Of a DNA stretch of 64,000 nt, positions 20,977 through 29,880 are shown in pieces. The stretch is taken from positions 104,946 through 168,945 of the forward strand of contig RQSC01001302.1 in the NCBI GenBank assembly GCA_013416795.1. The letters run 5' to 3'. This DNA comes from Prasinococcaceae sp. CCMP 1430 (lineage: Eukaryota > Prasinodermophyta > Palmophyllophyceae > Prasinococcales > Prasinococcaceae). Position 1 is the first letter of the stretch. Every line of letters begins with the position of its first letter. Under the pieces are notes generated by a model. The model worked only from the letters and a program-made list of their open reading frames with translations, ran no database searches and had not been told where the DNA came from. A program made the translations under genes and the position numbers.

Positions 20977-22325
20977 TCATTGAGACGCAACCGTCGCGAC
21001 CACCTTGCCCGCGGTGGCGCCGCTCAGCATGTGCTCGACGGCGCGGGGTATCGCCTCCAGCCCCACGAAGGCGTCCCCCCCTTCGGTCACGACTTCGATC
21101 TCGCCAGCCGCATGCAGCGCGAAGACCTCTTCACGCGCCGCCCTGCGCGCGCGCGCTGGGTCAGCCTCTACATTTGTGTTGGCGACGCACGCGCGCATGG
21201 AGGGCCAGTGTGCGAGCACGCGGGAGCGGCCCATGTCCCCAGAGCACCCACCTGACCAGCTGCCTATCCTTTGGCCACACGTTCCCACGTATGCGTTGCT
21301 CGCCGCGGAGCTCCTCTTCGCCGCTCCAGAACAGCCTCTCAGCGAGGTCGCCGTGCGCATGCGGCAGTGGCTCGCTGTTGTGGGGGTACTCCGATATGTA
21401 GCCGACGATGAGCAGCCTGCCGGCGGGCGCGAGCGATCCCAGAGCCGCATCGAGCACTGGCCCGCCAACATGCTCGAGCACGAGGTCGTACGGCCCCTCG
21501 CGCGCGAGCGTGGCGGCGAGGTCTGATTCGGCGGTGTGGTCAATGACAACACGTCCGGCCATAGAGGCGGCACAGTTGCCTGAGGCGGTACCGGCGGCGG
21601 CGGCGGCGGCGGCAAGACGCTCGGCGAGCGCAGCTTTTTGTACGCCACCGGCCACAGCGACGACGTCACAGCCGGCGCGCGCCGCGAGCTGCGTGGCCAG
21701 GTGCCCAGCGCCACCGGCGGCGGCGGTAATGAGCACTCGCTCACCCTGCAAGCGCGCATACACAAACCAGTCAGAGCGAACGCTCGCACGCTTGCTATTG
21801 CACGCTTGCGGGCACGCGCTCAAGCGCGCGTGCGCACCGCAACAGCTCCGCCCGTGGCCCCCACTGCCACCGCGGCGGTCGTGCCAGATATGATGAGCGC
21901 GGCCGCCTCCGGCGTGGGATCTCCCGCAATGCGCTGGCAGAGTGCAGCGGGCACAGTGGTGTACTCGGCAAAGGCGCCGCCAACGAAGGCTACCGAGTCC
22001 CCGGGCGCAAACGTCTCAGCATCTATGCCCTCACCGACGGCCACCACTTCGCCAGAACCCTCGGCACCGAGCGCGAAGCCCTCAGCGCCTGCATTCACAT
22101 TGGGTGCGAACCAGTGCTCGCCGCGGGCGCGGAAGGTCTCGCATCCGCCGTTAATCCCGGCGTAGCAAACACGCACAGCGACCTCACCGGGACCAGGGGC
22201 ACGCGGTGCGTACTCGACCACTCGGGCGACCCCCGCGAGCGACTCGCCCACGCGCGGCGCGACCAGCCTGCGCGCTGTGTCGGGCAAGGCTGGGGCGCGC
22301 GTGGCGCTAGCTGCCGGCGCGCGCG
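20977..22325 (-). CDS. MDR reductase, ZADH2/PTGR3-like (5' exon unresolved)
   Basis: Medium-chain, NADPH-dependent reductase without catalytic zinc, of the quinone-oxidoreductase type. Exons about 22325-21838, 21745-21252, 21142-20977. Junctions: GGAVA|GERVLITAAAGG (phase 0) and RQLV-R-AAREEVFAL (phase 2) fit the family. Visible: VCYAGINGGCETF, GAEGSGEVVAVG, ALIISGTTAAVA, the nucleotide-binding AAAGGAGHLATQLA and C-terminal GLEAIPRAVEHMLSG. Exon 1 has no in-frame ATG after an upstream stop, so a first exon (perhaps a targeting peptide; MHEPPVAPRL at about 22444 is a candidate but its phase does not fit) is missing. It is head-to-head with COQ6. Substrate unknown. Confidence 0.85.
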
Positions 22326-22701
22326 CTGCACAACACCCACCCCCTCACTCCGTGCGCCCGGCCCGGCGGCGGCCCTCGCGTGACCTCGACCAGTGCGGCC
22401 CTTGCCGCGCGGGGCCGCAGCCGCGGGGCTACGGGGGGTTCATGCATTGCGCTGTGGCGCCGCCGCAGCGCCACGCCCAACTGGTGCTTCTTACGCGGGG
22501 CGGGCGCGGAAGGAGCAACTGCGCACGCACGAGCTGCTGCGCCGCAGCAGTACATCGGCGCAGCGGCGGTTGCATCGCCACAGCACGCGGGCTGCGGGGC
22601 ACGCACCTGGGCGCCCGGGGGGGGGGGGGGGGGCNGGGGGCGGGCACGCACGTAGGAGGGTGGGTGCGTGCGGGGGGAGGAAGGGGCGGGAAAGGGGCGC
22701 A

Positions 22702-24297
22702 ATGTTGCGCGGGTGCGCGCGCTCAGTCGCTGCCGCGGCCGCGCGTGGCCGGCGCGCATGCGCGGCGGAGGTGAGTGGGAGCAGCCCTGGCGGCGCGGCA
22801 AGTACGGGCGCGGGCTCGCCCCCTGGTGGCAGCAGCGCCCGCGGAGGTGGAGGGGACAGACGAGAAGAAAGAGTGGACGGTGCCTATGTGGAGTACGCAG
22901 GTTCGACTGGTGGCGGCGGTGACACGGAGGTCGATGTTGCCGTCGTGGGCGGGGGGTTGGTGGGAGCAGCGCTAGCGCTCGCGCTCTCACGCCAGCCGCT
23001 CTCGCGCCAGCTGCGCATTGCCATCGTCGACCGCGCGCCGCCGCCGCCGCCGCTGCCGCCGCCGCGGGTCAAGAGTGAGGATGGTGAATGGCCCGCGCCC
23101 TCGGCGCGCGTGTCCGCGGTGACGCCGTCGAGCGGGAGGTTCCTCGAGCGGCTAGGCGTCTGGGGTGTGGGCGCGCATGCGCCGCCCGCCGCGCCCTACG
23201 AGCACATGCAGGTGTGGGATGCGTGCGGCGGCGGAGCGGTGCGCTTCCACGCGGCCGACGCAGCGCTGCCGGCGCTCGGCGCAGTCGTCGAGAACGGCGC
23301 GCTCCTCGCCGGGATGCACGCGGCGCTGCGAGAGAAGGGGTTGGTGGAGAACCTGCCGCCTGCAGGCGTTGAGGCGATCGAGCTACCGGCGGGCTCGGAT
23401 GCAGGCGGCGCCGTCGCGAGCGCGCGCGCCGCACTCTCGCTGTCCGACGGCACGTGCGTACGTGCCAGGCTCGTGGTTGGCGCCGATGGCCCGACGAGCC
23501 GCGTGCGATCCCTCGCGGGGATCAACACCTCGGATTGGGACTACAGTCAGAAGGGTGTGGTGGCCACCGTGAGGATGGAGGGGTACGAGAGCGCCGCGCG
23601 AACCGAGGACACCGCGTGGCAGCGCTTCCTGCCCACGGGCCCGCTGGCGCTGCTTCCCGTCTCGCCACCGGGCTACTGCAACATAGTGTGGTCGACCACG
23701 TCGGAGCACGCCGAGAGGCTGCTCGCGCTCTCGGACGCGGCATTTGCAGACGCGGTCAACGACGCGCTGCACGGCGAGGCGGCCGTGCCCAGGGGCGTGC
23801 TGCCGCGACTGCTGCCGTCGGGCGATGGGGCGCTGCCGCCACCGCGAGCGATCGAGGCGGTGGGCCGGCGCGGCGCATTTCCACTGACCATGCGCAATGC
23901 GCAGCGGTACGTGGGCAGGCGGCTGGCACTCGCAGGCGATGCCGCGCACGTCGTGCACCCACTGGCCGGACAGGGTGTCAACCTGGGCTTCGCTGACGCT
24001 GCGGCGCTGGCGGCGTGCATCGAGCGTGGCTTGCGAGCTGGCCTCGACGTCGGCGACCTCGTGCTCCTGCGTGAGTACGAAACGGAGCGCGGGCGCGCTG
24101 CGATGGCCGCGATTGCCGCGCTGCACGGACTGCACACGGCTTTCGGCGTACAGAGCGGTGCGGCGGGCGCGGTGCGCGCCGCAGGCATGGGTGTGATCAA
24201 CGCGCTGCCACCTGTTCGACGCGCCGTCGTTGAGACCGCCGCAGGTCACGGTCCGCTCAGCTGGGCAAACGCGGACGCAATCTCTGCGGTTATGTAA
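22702..24297 (+). CDS. COQ6: Ubiquinone biosynthesis monooxygenase COQ6
   Basis: FAD monooxygenase of mitochondrial coenzyme Q synthesis (C5 ring hydroxylation). One exon, 531 residues, start MLRGCARSVAAAAARG, an Arg/Ala presequence typical of mitochondrial import. Motifs: dinucleotide site VAVVGGGLVGAALALALS (about residues 77-95), SAVTPSSGRFLERLGVW, the DG motif VVGADGPTSRVRSLAGI, WDYSQKGVVATV, and FAD ribityl-binding LAGDAAHVVHPLAGQGVNLG. These are COQ6/UbiH hallmarks. The upstream region carries a 17-base G run with an ambiguous base at 22635. It is divergent from the ZADH2-like gene and nearly abuts the stop of the next minus-strand gene (7 bases apart). Confidence 0.95.
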   Translation: MLRGCARSVAAAAARGRRACAAEVSGSSPGGAASTGAGSPPGGSSARGGGGDRREERVDGAYVEYAGSTGGGGDTEVDVAVVGGGLVGAALALALSRQPLSRQLRIAIVDRAPPPPPLPPPRVKSEDGEWPAPSARVSAVTPSSGRFLERLGVWGVGAHAPPAAPYEHMQVWDACGGGAVRFHAADAALPALGAVVENGALLAGMHAALREKGLVENLPPAGVEAIELPAGSDAGGAVASARAALSLSDGTCVRARLVVGADGPTSRVRSLAGINTSDWDYSQKGVVATVRMEGYESAARTEDTAWQRFLPTGPLALLPVSPPGYCNIVWSTTSEHAERLLALSDAAFADAVNDALHGEAAVPRGVLPRLLPSGDGALPPPRAIEAVGRRGAFPLTMRNAQRYVGRRLALAGDAAHVVHPLAGQGVNLGFADAAALAACIERGLRAGLDVGDLVLLREYETERGRAAMAAIAALHGLHTAFGVQSGAAGAVRAAGMGVINALPPVRRAVVETAAGHGPLSWANADAISAVM

Positions 24298-24304
24298 GCT
24301 CTCT

Positions 24305-25546
24305 TTACCACTGCTGCCAGGGCGCCAGGGCGCCCAGGTCGATGTAGAGTGTCTCGCCTTGCACGTGAGCGTTCGCGAAGGCCTTCAAACCGTGGAAGTG
24401 CGTGTCGCTGTTGATCAGGGCCTCCAGCTTGGAGAGATCCGCCGCGCCTCCTTTGAGATGCCGTGGCGTGATCTGCACCTGCAGCCTGCGCTTGCAGTCG
24501 TAGCACATGATGCAGGCACCCTCAGCGGGCTCGCCCGCTGGGGTGATGAGCGGGTATCTGGTTGGATTCTCGCTGCTTCCTGCGAACGGCAGCTGCAGTT
24601 TGACGATGAACTTCTTCCGTGCCGCAGTGCCCGCAGCCTCAGCGGACGCGGACGTAGGAGTGGCTGACGCTGCGCGCATTGAGAGGTAAACCTCAAGGTA
24701 CTGCCCCGCCGTCGCACCTCCACTGGATGCGGGGGCGACGGCGTCGCAGCCGGCCCTGACATATTTGTGCCCGATATGCGCCGCGGCAGCTTCGCCCGCC
24801 GCGTCGAGCGGCACCAGGAAGGACACAGCGAGTGCGCCCTCGCAGGTGCGTCCTCCCTCCCCGGCTCGCCTGTCACGCACGTAGGGCGCGTCCAGCCGCG
24901 CCCCATTGACGCGCAACACTCTCTCGAGGACATTGATTTCCAAAATCGTTGCTCGAAGCTGAGGCAGTCCAGCCGGGTTCTCTTCGATGAAGCGCGTGAC
25001 GACGGCGCGTACGGCGGCCTCAGTGGCCGAATCGGCTTGCACCGCCTTGCGTGTGTTGCGCATCCACTGCACCTCGAGCAAAGGCGAGCCATCAGGCAGC
25101 TGGCGTACGCCACATATTTCAATGGCGAGAGCGACTGTGTGCTCGCCATCCTCGACGAGGGCCGCTCTCCGTTGACGGCCGGCGTCATCGCACTCCTCCA
25201 GCATCAAATCGGCGCCTAGGGCGTGGCCCGACCAGCCCTGCGCCATCGTGGCCATTGTCATCCGCACGTCGAAGTATGTCTGTCGCCATGCGTGCTCAGG
25301 CGCGTCGAGATCGACGCCGGCCGGCGCACTCACCTCGCCTCGCTCCCTCTCGAGCGCGCTCAGCGAGCGCATCGCCCATGCACGAGGCAGCGGCTGCTCG
25401 GCCGGCCAAACCGGCAGCGTCGATGGGTCAAGCGTACCCTCGGGCAACGACGCCCCTTCCCCGGCGCCGACACGAGAGCCGATGGGCGCGGCCTCTTCGC
25501 CATCGCAGCCACCCCCGCCGCCATCGCGCGCCTCGTTCCCGCACAT
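24305..25546 (-). CDS. Conserved-looking protein, function unknown
   Basis: Single exon of 413 residues from MCGNEARDGG. I do not recognise the family. After an acidic Gly-rich N-terminus come well-composed blocks: AWRQTYFDVRMTMATMAQGW, HTVALAIEICGVRQLPDG, ATILEINVLERVLRVNG, KFIVKLQLPFAGSSENPTRY, and a Cys pair in CIMCYDCKRRLQVQ. No signal peptide or membrane helix. The normal residue composition in a GC-rich genome strongly suggests a real gene. It is divergent from the PCIF1-like gene, with 184 bases between the two ATGs, which suggests a shared promoter. The predicted fold is mixed alpha/beta; nothing links it to an enzyme class. Confidence 0.75.
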   Translation of the reverse strand: MCGNEARDGGGGGCDGEEAAPIGSRVGAGEGASLPEGTLDPSTLPVWPAEQPLPRAWAMRSLSALERERGEVSAPAGVDLDAPEHAWRQTYFDVRMTMATMAQGWSGHALGADLMLEECDDAGRQRRAALVEDGEHTVALAIEICGVRQLPDGSPLLEVQWMRNTRKAVQADSATEAAVRAVVTRFIEENPAGLPQLRATILEINVLERVLRVNGARLDAPYVRDRRAGEGGRTCEGALAVSFLVPLDAAGEAAAAHIGHKYVRAGCDAVAPASSGGATAGQYLEVYLSMRAASATPTSASAEAAGTAARKKFIVKLQLPFAGSSENPTRYPLITPAGEPAEGACIMCYDCKRRLQVQITPRHLKGGAADLSKLEALINSDTHFHGLKAFANAHVQGETLYIDLGALAPWQQW

Positions 25547-25730
25547 CAAGCACGCTCGCCGTCCCCGGGCCCTGCCAGTGCGCCCCGCGCACCGCGTATG
25601 GCGCGAACGGGCACTGCGCACCCACACGCACACAGTGAGGGAGTTGCGAGGCCACCACTCGGCGCCACACGCCGTGCGCGGAGGGCTTCACCCCCCCCGC
25701 CCAGCCGCTCCTGCCCAAGTACAGCGTGCG

Positions 25731-27386
25731 ATGGGCGCTTCGCGCAAGCGCCCGCTCGAAGCAAGCGAAGGCGGCGACAGGGGCGCTGCCGGCGGCGGCG
25801 GCGGCAGCCATGCAAGCAGGGTGGCGGCAGCCGCGGGTGCTTCGCGGCGGCCGCGGCACGGCCCAGCTGCGCCAAGAGGGTACCGTCCGACTGCAGGGCC
25901 ACTGCACGTGACGACGTCTGCGAAGTCCGTCGAGCCCGCGCAGTCCGTTGCGCGCACCATCACCTCGTCGAAGGCCATGTTCACGCCCGCCGCCACCACC
26001 GCTACCGGTGCGCCCCCTGCACGCAGAGCGTGGGTGCCGCGGGCCGTGCGCGTGCCCGGCGCGCTTACGCCAGCGGTTGCAGCCACCGTGGAGGCTGCAC
26101 GCTACGTGGCTTTGGAGAAGCTGCGCGGCGTCTTCGCAGAAGCATGCGCGTCGGCAGGGTGCTCCGCGGAGCCGCTGCTCGCTTTCGAGCGCTGGCGGTG
26201 GAGTTGCAAGGCCGCGGAGGAGGCGCGACGAGCCACGATTGCCGCAGCGGCTGCAGCGGCGGCGCGCTTGCTGTCGAAGAACGCCCGGAAGCGGGCGCGC
26301 GCCAAGGCAGCCAAGGCAGCACGCACCGACCCACTCCTCCCGGCCGGCGAAGACGAGGAGACTCACGAGCAGAATCTCGTCGCGGACCTGCTGAGAGCTG
26401 GAGCTGCCGCAGATGGCGCGCGTGCCGCCGCTGCGCAGCTCGCCCGTGCTTCCAAGGCCGCGGCGGCGCAGGTCGCCGAGCTCGAGCGGCAGCTTCAGGA
26501 CGGTACTGCGCCAGTTGCCAAGGTCAGGGTTGAGTGGCACAGGCACTCGGTGGACCTGAGCGTGGTGGGCCGAAAGCTGCGCGTGACGCTGCTACGAGAG
26601 GCGTACGCCCGCCTCTTGGCGATGCACGCAAGGGCATCGCCCGACGAGGCCGCCGCGGATGAGTCTGTCGTGGACGAGGCAGGCGCGACCTTGAGCGAGC
26701 CAGATGAGAAGAAGGAGCGCACCGCGCTACACTGCCGACTAATAGCGCTGCTCCTACGATACAAGGCCATTCGTGGGCATGGGTTCCAAGCGGCGGTGGG
26801 CCCACATGCGATGGACCTCTTGCTCTCGGAGTGCTCGGTGGGCATTGAGATGTTCGCGAGCCCGCTCAACGCGCGTCTGCCAGCCTTCTGCAGCGCCTTC
26901 ACCGATGTCGATGCTCCTTTCGGCTCATGTGGCAGCGCCTTCGCGCTGAACCCCGAGGATGCTCCTAAGGGCGAGGCAATCGGCATCGAGGTCAACCCCC
27001 CCTTCGTTGTTGACATCCTCGACAGGGCCGCGGAGCGGGTGGGGAAGATGCTCGAGGCCGCTGTGCGGCACGAGCGCAGCCTGACGATGGTGGCGTTCTA
27101 TCCCGGCTGGACTGATTGCGCGGGCTGGCAGGCGCTCAGCCGCTCGCCGCACTTGTGTCTCTCGGTGCTCATCGCCGCCGCCGACCACGGCTACTGCGAC
27201 GGGGCGGCCTTCCAGCGCAGGGACCCGTTCCGCGCTTCGCCGTACGACACGACTGTCTTTTTCCTGCAGAGCCCTCGCGCGGCGCGCGACAGTCCGCTAC
27301 CGGAGGGCCTCGAGGCGCGGCTGCGCGCTGCCATGGCCGAGGCGCGCCCAACGGTCGCGGCCGCCGCCAGGCAGGCTGGCAAGTGA
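25731..27386 (+). CDS. PCIF1: PCIF1-type cap-specific adenosine N6-methyltransferase (CAPAM-like)
   Basis: In animals PCIF1 makes m6Am at the first transcribed adenosine of capped mRNA. Single exon, 551 residues, ATG 25731. The C-terminal half matches PCIF1: IEMFASPLNARLPAFCSAFT, FGSCGSAFALN, the catalytic NPPF motif (EVNPPFVVDILDRA, residues 422-425), the strand LTMVAFYPGW and the VFFLQS end. The N-terminus is Ala/Arg-rich, with a charged stretch RLLSKNARKRARAKAAKAA; I see no WW domain, which animal PCIF1 uses to bind RNA polymerase II CTD. Activity is therefore likely, but CTD coupling may differ. An RNMT-like cap methyltransferase lies in the same window at 4.1 kb. Confidence 0.87.
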   Translation: MGASRKRPLEASEGGDRGAAGGGGGSHASRVAAAAGASRRPRHGPAAPRGYRPTAGPLHVTTSAKSVEPAQSVARTITSSKAMFTPAATTATGAPPARRAWVPRAVRVPGALTPAVAATVEAARYVALEKLRGVFAEACASAGCSAEPLLAFERWRWSCKAAEEARRATIAAAAAAAARLLSKNARKRARAKAAKAARTDPLLPAGEDEETHEQNLVADLLRAGAAADGARAAAAQLARASKAAAAQVAELERQLQDGTAPVAKVRVEWHRHSVDLSVVGRKLRVTLLREAYARLLAMHARASPDEAAADESVVDEAGATLSEPDEKKERTALHCRLIALLLRYKAIRGHGFQAAVGPHAMDLLLSECSVGIEMFASPLNARLPAFCSAFTDVDAPFGSCGSAFALNPEDAPKGEAIGIEVNPPFVVDILDRAAERVGKMLEAAVRHERSLTMVAFYPGWTDCAGWQALSRSPHLCLSVLIAAADHGYCDGAAFQRRDPFRASPYDTTVFFLQSPRAARDSPLPEGLEARLRAAMAEARPTVAAAARQAGK

Positions 27387-27595
27387 GTGAGCCACTTGCG
27401 ATGCGGATACAGCCTTGGTGGGACCACGGGGGTGTGTTTTGGGGGGGGGGGGCGGGCGGGAGCGCTCGATGTAACTTTGCAATCCGTACCACGGCGCGTC
27501 GGCCGCGCACTGTCAACAGTATCGCAGGTATCTTACGCACAGCCCACTCCGCGCCCTTGCTCCAGCGCTTGCGCCATGGCGCCGACGCGCACGAG
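27387..27595. other. Convergent intergenic
   Basis: About 210 bases with a G run near 27440-27450. No coding signal. Confidence 0.4.
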
Positions 27596-28291
27596 TCACT
27601 CGCCGATGGTCTCCGCTCCGCCGCGCCAGAGCATGACGGACAGCCGGTCGACAGCGAAGAAGATAAACACTGAGAGGAGGGCAGCGCACGCGTGGGTCAG
27701 ACCATTCTGCAGCTCATGCCACGCGCGGGAGCGACATGTGGCGTGGAGTCCCAGCCGAACGCACTGTCTTTCTCGTGGCTGACGACCGAGCCGAACGAGG
27801 TGCCGACCACGACGTGCCACTTCCCGCCACCGTAGAGACTGTCAAAGGCATGCTTTATGTGCAGGGCGATTTCACGGTCGTTCTGGTGTGCCATCCCCCC
27901 CCACACGGCAGCCTTCACGAGCACGGACGAGCGAGCGCCCCCAAATGCAAGTCAGCACCGCCACATGGACGCTACACACAACCACGTACGACCCCCCCAC
28001 ACGCACCTGCACTGCGTCTTTGACCATCTCTTCCTTCATGTGGCACGTCTTCATGCGCACGCGTGGCAAGCTACCTCCGTGCGCTGCATCAACGATGACC
28101 GCGCCCGGCCAAGCAGCAGGCATGGCATGGATCGGCGGGGGGCCCTCCTCAAATGCCGCTTTTGCCGCGTCGAGGGCGATGCGCTCGATGTCGGCGCCCT
28201 CGCCCGCCGCATCGTGGTCGGCGAGCTCCGCATCCATCGCCGCGGCGTTCACCACTGCCTGAGCACGCGCGGTGTCGAGTGGCTCGCTCAT
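27596..28291 (-). CDS. Dynein light chain, LC8/DNAL4 type
   Basis: Small dynein subunit, cytoplasmic or axonemal. Exons 28291-28007, 27882-27765, 27669-27596; 158 residues. The core reads HMKEEMVKDAVQ, then NDREIALHIKHAFDSLYGGG, KWHVVVGTSFGSVVSHEKD and MFIFFAVDRLSVMLWRGG, aligning with LC8/DNAL4 (WHVVxGxxFG...HE...FxxG). The last junction is only correct with the acceptor CTCCTCTCAG (phase 1); a nearer AG before AATGG would break the fold. Introns begin GTGCGTGTGG and GTGCGTTCGG. The N-terminal 70 residues, longer than in LC8, are acidic and Ala-rich. DNAL4-like axonemal assignment is plausible since the genome has other ciliary genes nearby, but LC8 proper is not excluded. Confidence 0.88.
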
Positions 28292-28514
28292 GGTCGGTCT
28301 CTGGCGCCTTCTTGGCTCTCGGCCCACAGTGCAGACTCGCGCAGGCTGCGCGGTGCCGGCGCATGAGTGGCGTCGTTCTGGCTGTGCTGCTGCCCATTGC
28401 TGATACTTTTCCCGTCTGCGTTTCTTCTGCATGCGGTCGGGCGCTCATGCGCGGGGCAGCACAAGGTCGCCCGGCGCGCGGGTGGCAGGTGGGGGGGGGC
28501 GCCCCGCCGCCGCG

Positions 28515-29408
28515 ATGCCGTCGGCATGGATCGAGTTGTGCATGGGCGACGCGGCCACGCACGCCGAGGCTGCGGCGGCATACGAGAGGCTGGCCGAATA
28601 CGTCGCGGCGTCGCATGCGGCGCTCGGCCTGCCGTCGGCCGATCTCGGCGAACTCGACGAAGAGCAGCTGGCGCTCGCTGCGGAGATGTACGAGTCGGAC
28701 CCGGCTGCCACCGTCAAGGGAGCGTGCAGCATGGTAAAGCCCGAGCCGCTCGCGCTGGGCAGGCTCGTCGTGTCGCTCGACGACAAGGCTGCGCCTAAAG
28801 CATGCGCGAACTTCCTCGCGCTATGTGAAGGCGGCAGCAAAGGCAAGGCGAGTGGCAAGCAGCTCCACTACAAAGGAGTGCCTTGCCACCGCATTGTCAA
28901 AGGCTTCGTGTGCCAGGGCGGCGACGTCGTTAACGGCGACGGCAGTGGCGGCGATAGTATTTACGGGAAGAAGTTCAACGACGAGAAGGTTCGGCTGTGC
29001 GCGCGTTTGTGCGGGTTTGTGCACTGACGTGTGGCTGGACGCCGGCATCCACGCTAACGGCACGCGTGAGCCGATGAACCTTACCTTACCCGTGTCCACG
29101 TCCCTCTTCCTCTCCGCTCCCTCTCGGCTGCTCCCCCCCCCCCTTCCCCCGACAAGCCTGCGATGAAGAAGAAGCACGATCGGGCGGGCCTCGTCGGTTG
29201 TGCCAATTCGGGCAAGAACACGAACTCATCAGGATTCTATGTCACCCTCGCCCCGTCTCCGCAATGCGACGGCAAGCACGTGGTCTTCGGAGAAGTCACT
29301 GAGGGCCTCGATGTGCTCGAGCGCATAGACGCCGAAGCCGCTAGCGAAAGTGGCGAACCAAGAGTGCCCGTTTTTATCGGCGACTGTGGGGTGATCAGCG
29401 CCAAGTAG
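28515..29408 (+). CDS. Cyclophilin-type peptidyl-prolyl isomerase with N-terminal extension
   Basis: Isomerase of X-Pro bonds. Exons 28515-28988 and 29157-29408, phase 0 (FNDEK|PAMKKKHDRAGL), 241 residues. Cyclophilin core begins near residue 80; active-site pieces CHRIVKGFVCQGGDV (Arg, Phe and Gln of the pocket), GKKFNDEK, ANSGKNTNSSGFYVTLA and DGKHVVFGEV. The position of human CypA Trp121, which contacts cyclosporin, is Gln (PSPQCDGKHV), and Phe113 is Tyr, predicting weak drug binding. About 75 extra N-terminal residues are acidic/Ala-rich helix (AATHAEAAAAYERLAEYVAA). The intron begins GTTCGGCTGT, not the common GTGCG. It is divergent from the dynein light chain gene (223 bases). Confidence 0.9.
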
Positions 29409-29880
29409 GACCTCCTCGCGCGCACGCACGGTCGCACGGCGAGGGAGGGGAGCCCCTTCCGCGCACGTCGCCAAGCGCTTAATATAATCCATGCATGCGC
29501 AGCGGACGCACTCGCCTACCCCGCACGCGCGCATGCGTCGAGGCCTGTGGGGGCGGCTGTGCGCGCTCGATGCCGCCGAGTTTGGATTGGTTTGTTATTG
29601 TACGTGGTAGCTATGGGTTTCGAGCGGCGTGGCTGTGTGCCGCGCGATGTCATTAGTCGCTCAATCTCGCGGGGCCAGAGCACCCGCAAAGGCACCCCTC
29701 GCAGCGTGCGTCCGAATCGAGGAACGCGCACACATGCGCCCCATGCGCCTGCGGAATCGCCCGCACGTCCGTCCTGCGGAGTTCCATTAGGTCGAGTCCC
29801 GCCCGGTGCGTGCCTCCATGACGCTGCCGCGAGCGCAATTGATTTGTCTTCCCAGACCCTGAAGATGGGGCTTGAATACC
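29409..29880. other. Convergent intergenic
   Basis: About 470 bases between the stops of the cyclophilin and the calcium pump; locally AT-richer around 29590-29640. Nothing coding seen. Confidence 0.4.

Noticed and set aside
27699-27764. Nearer acceptor GCTGCAG in the dynein light chain gene
   Set aside because: It changes the frame; the acceptor at 27672-27670 aligns the C-terminus with LC8.
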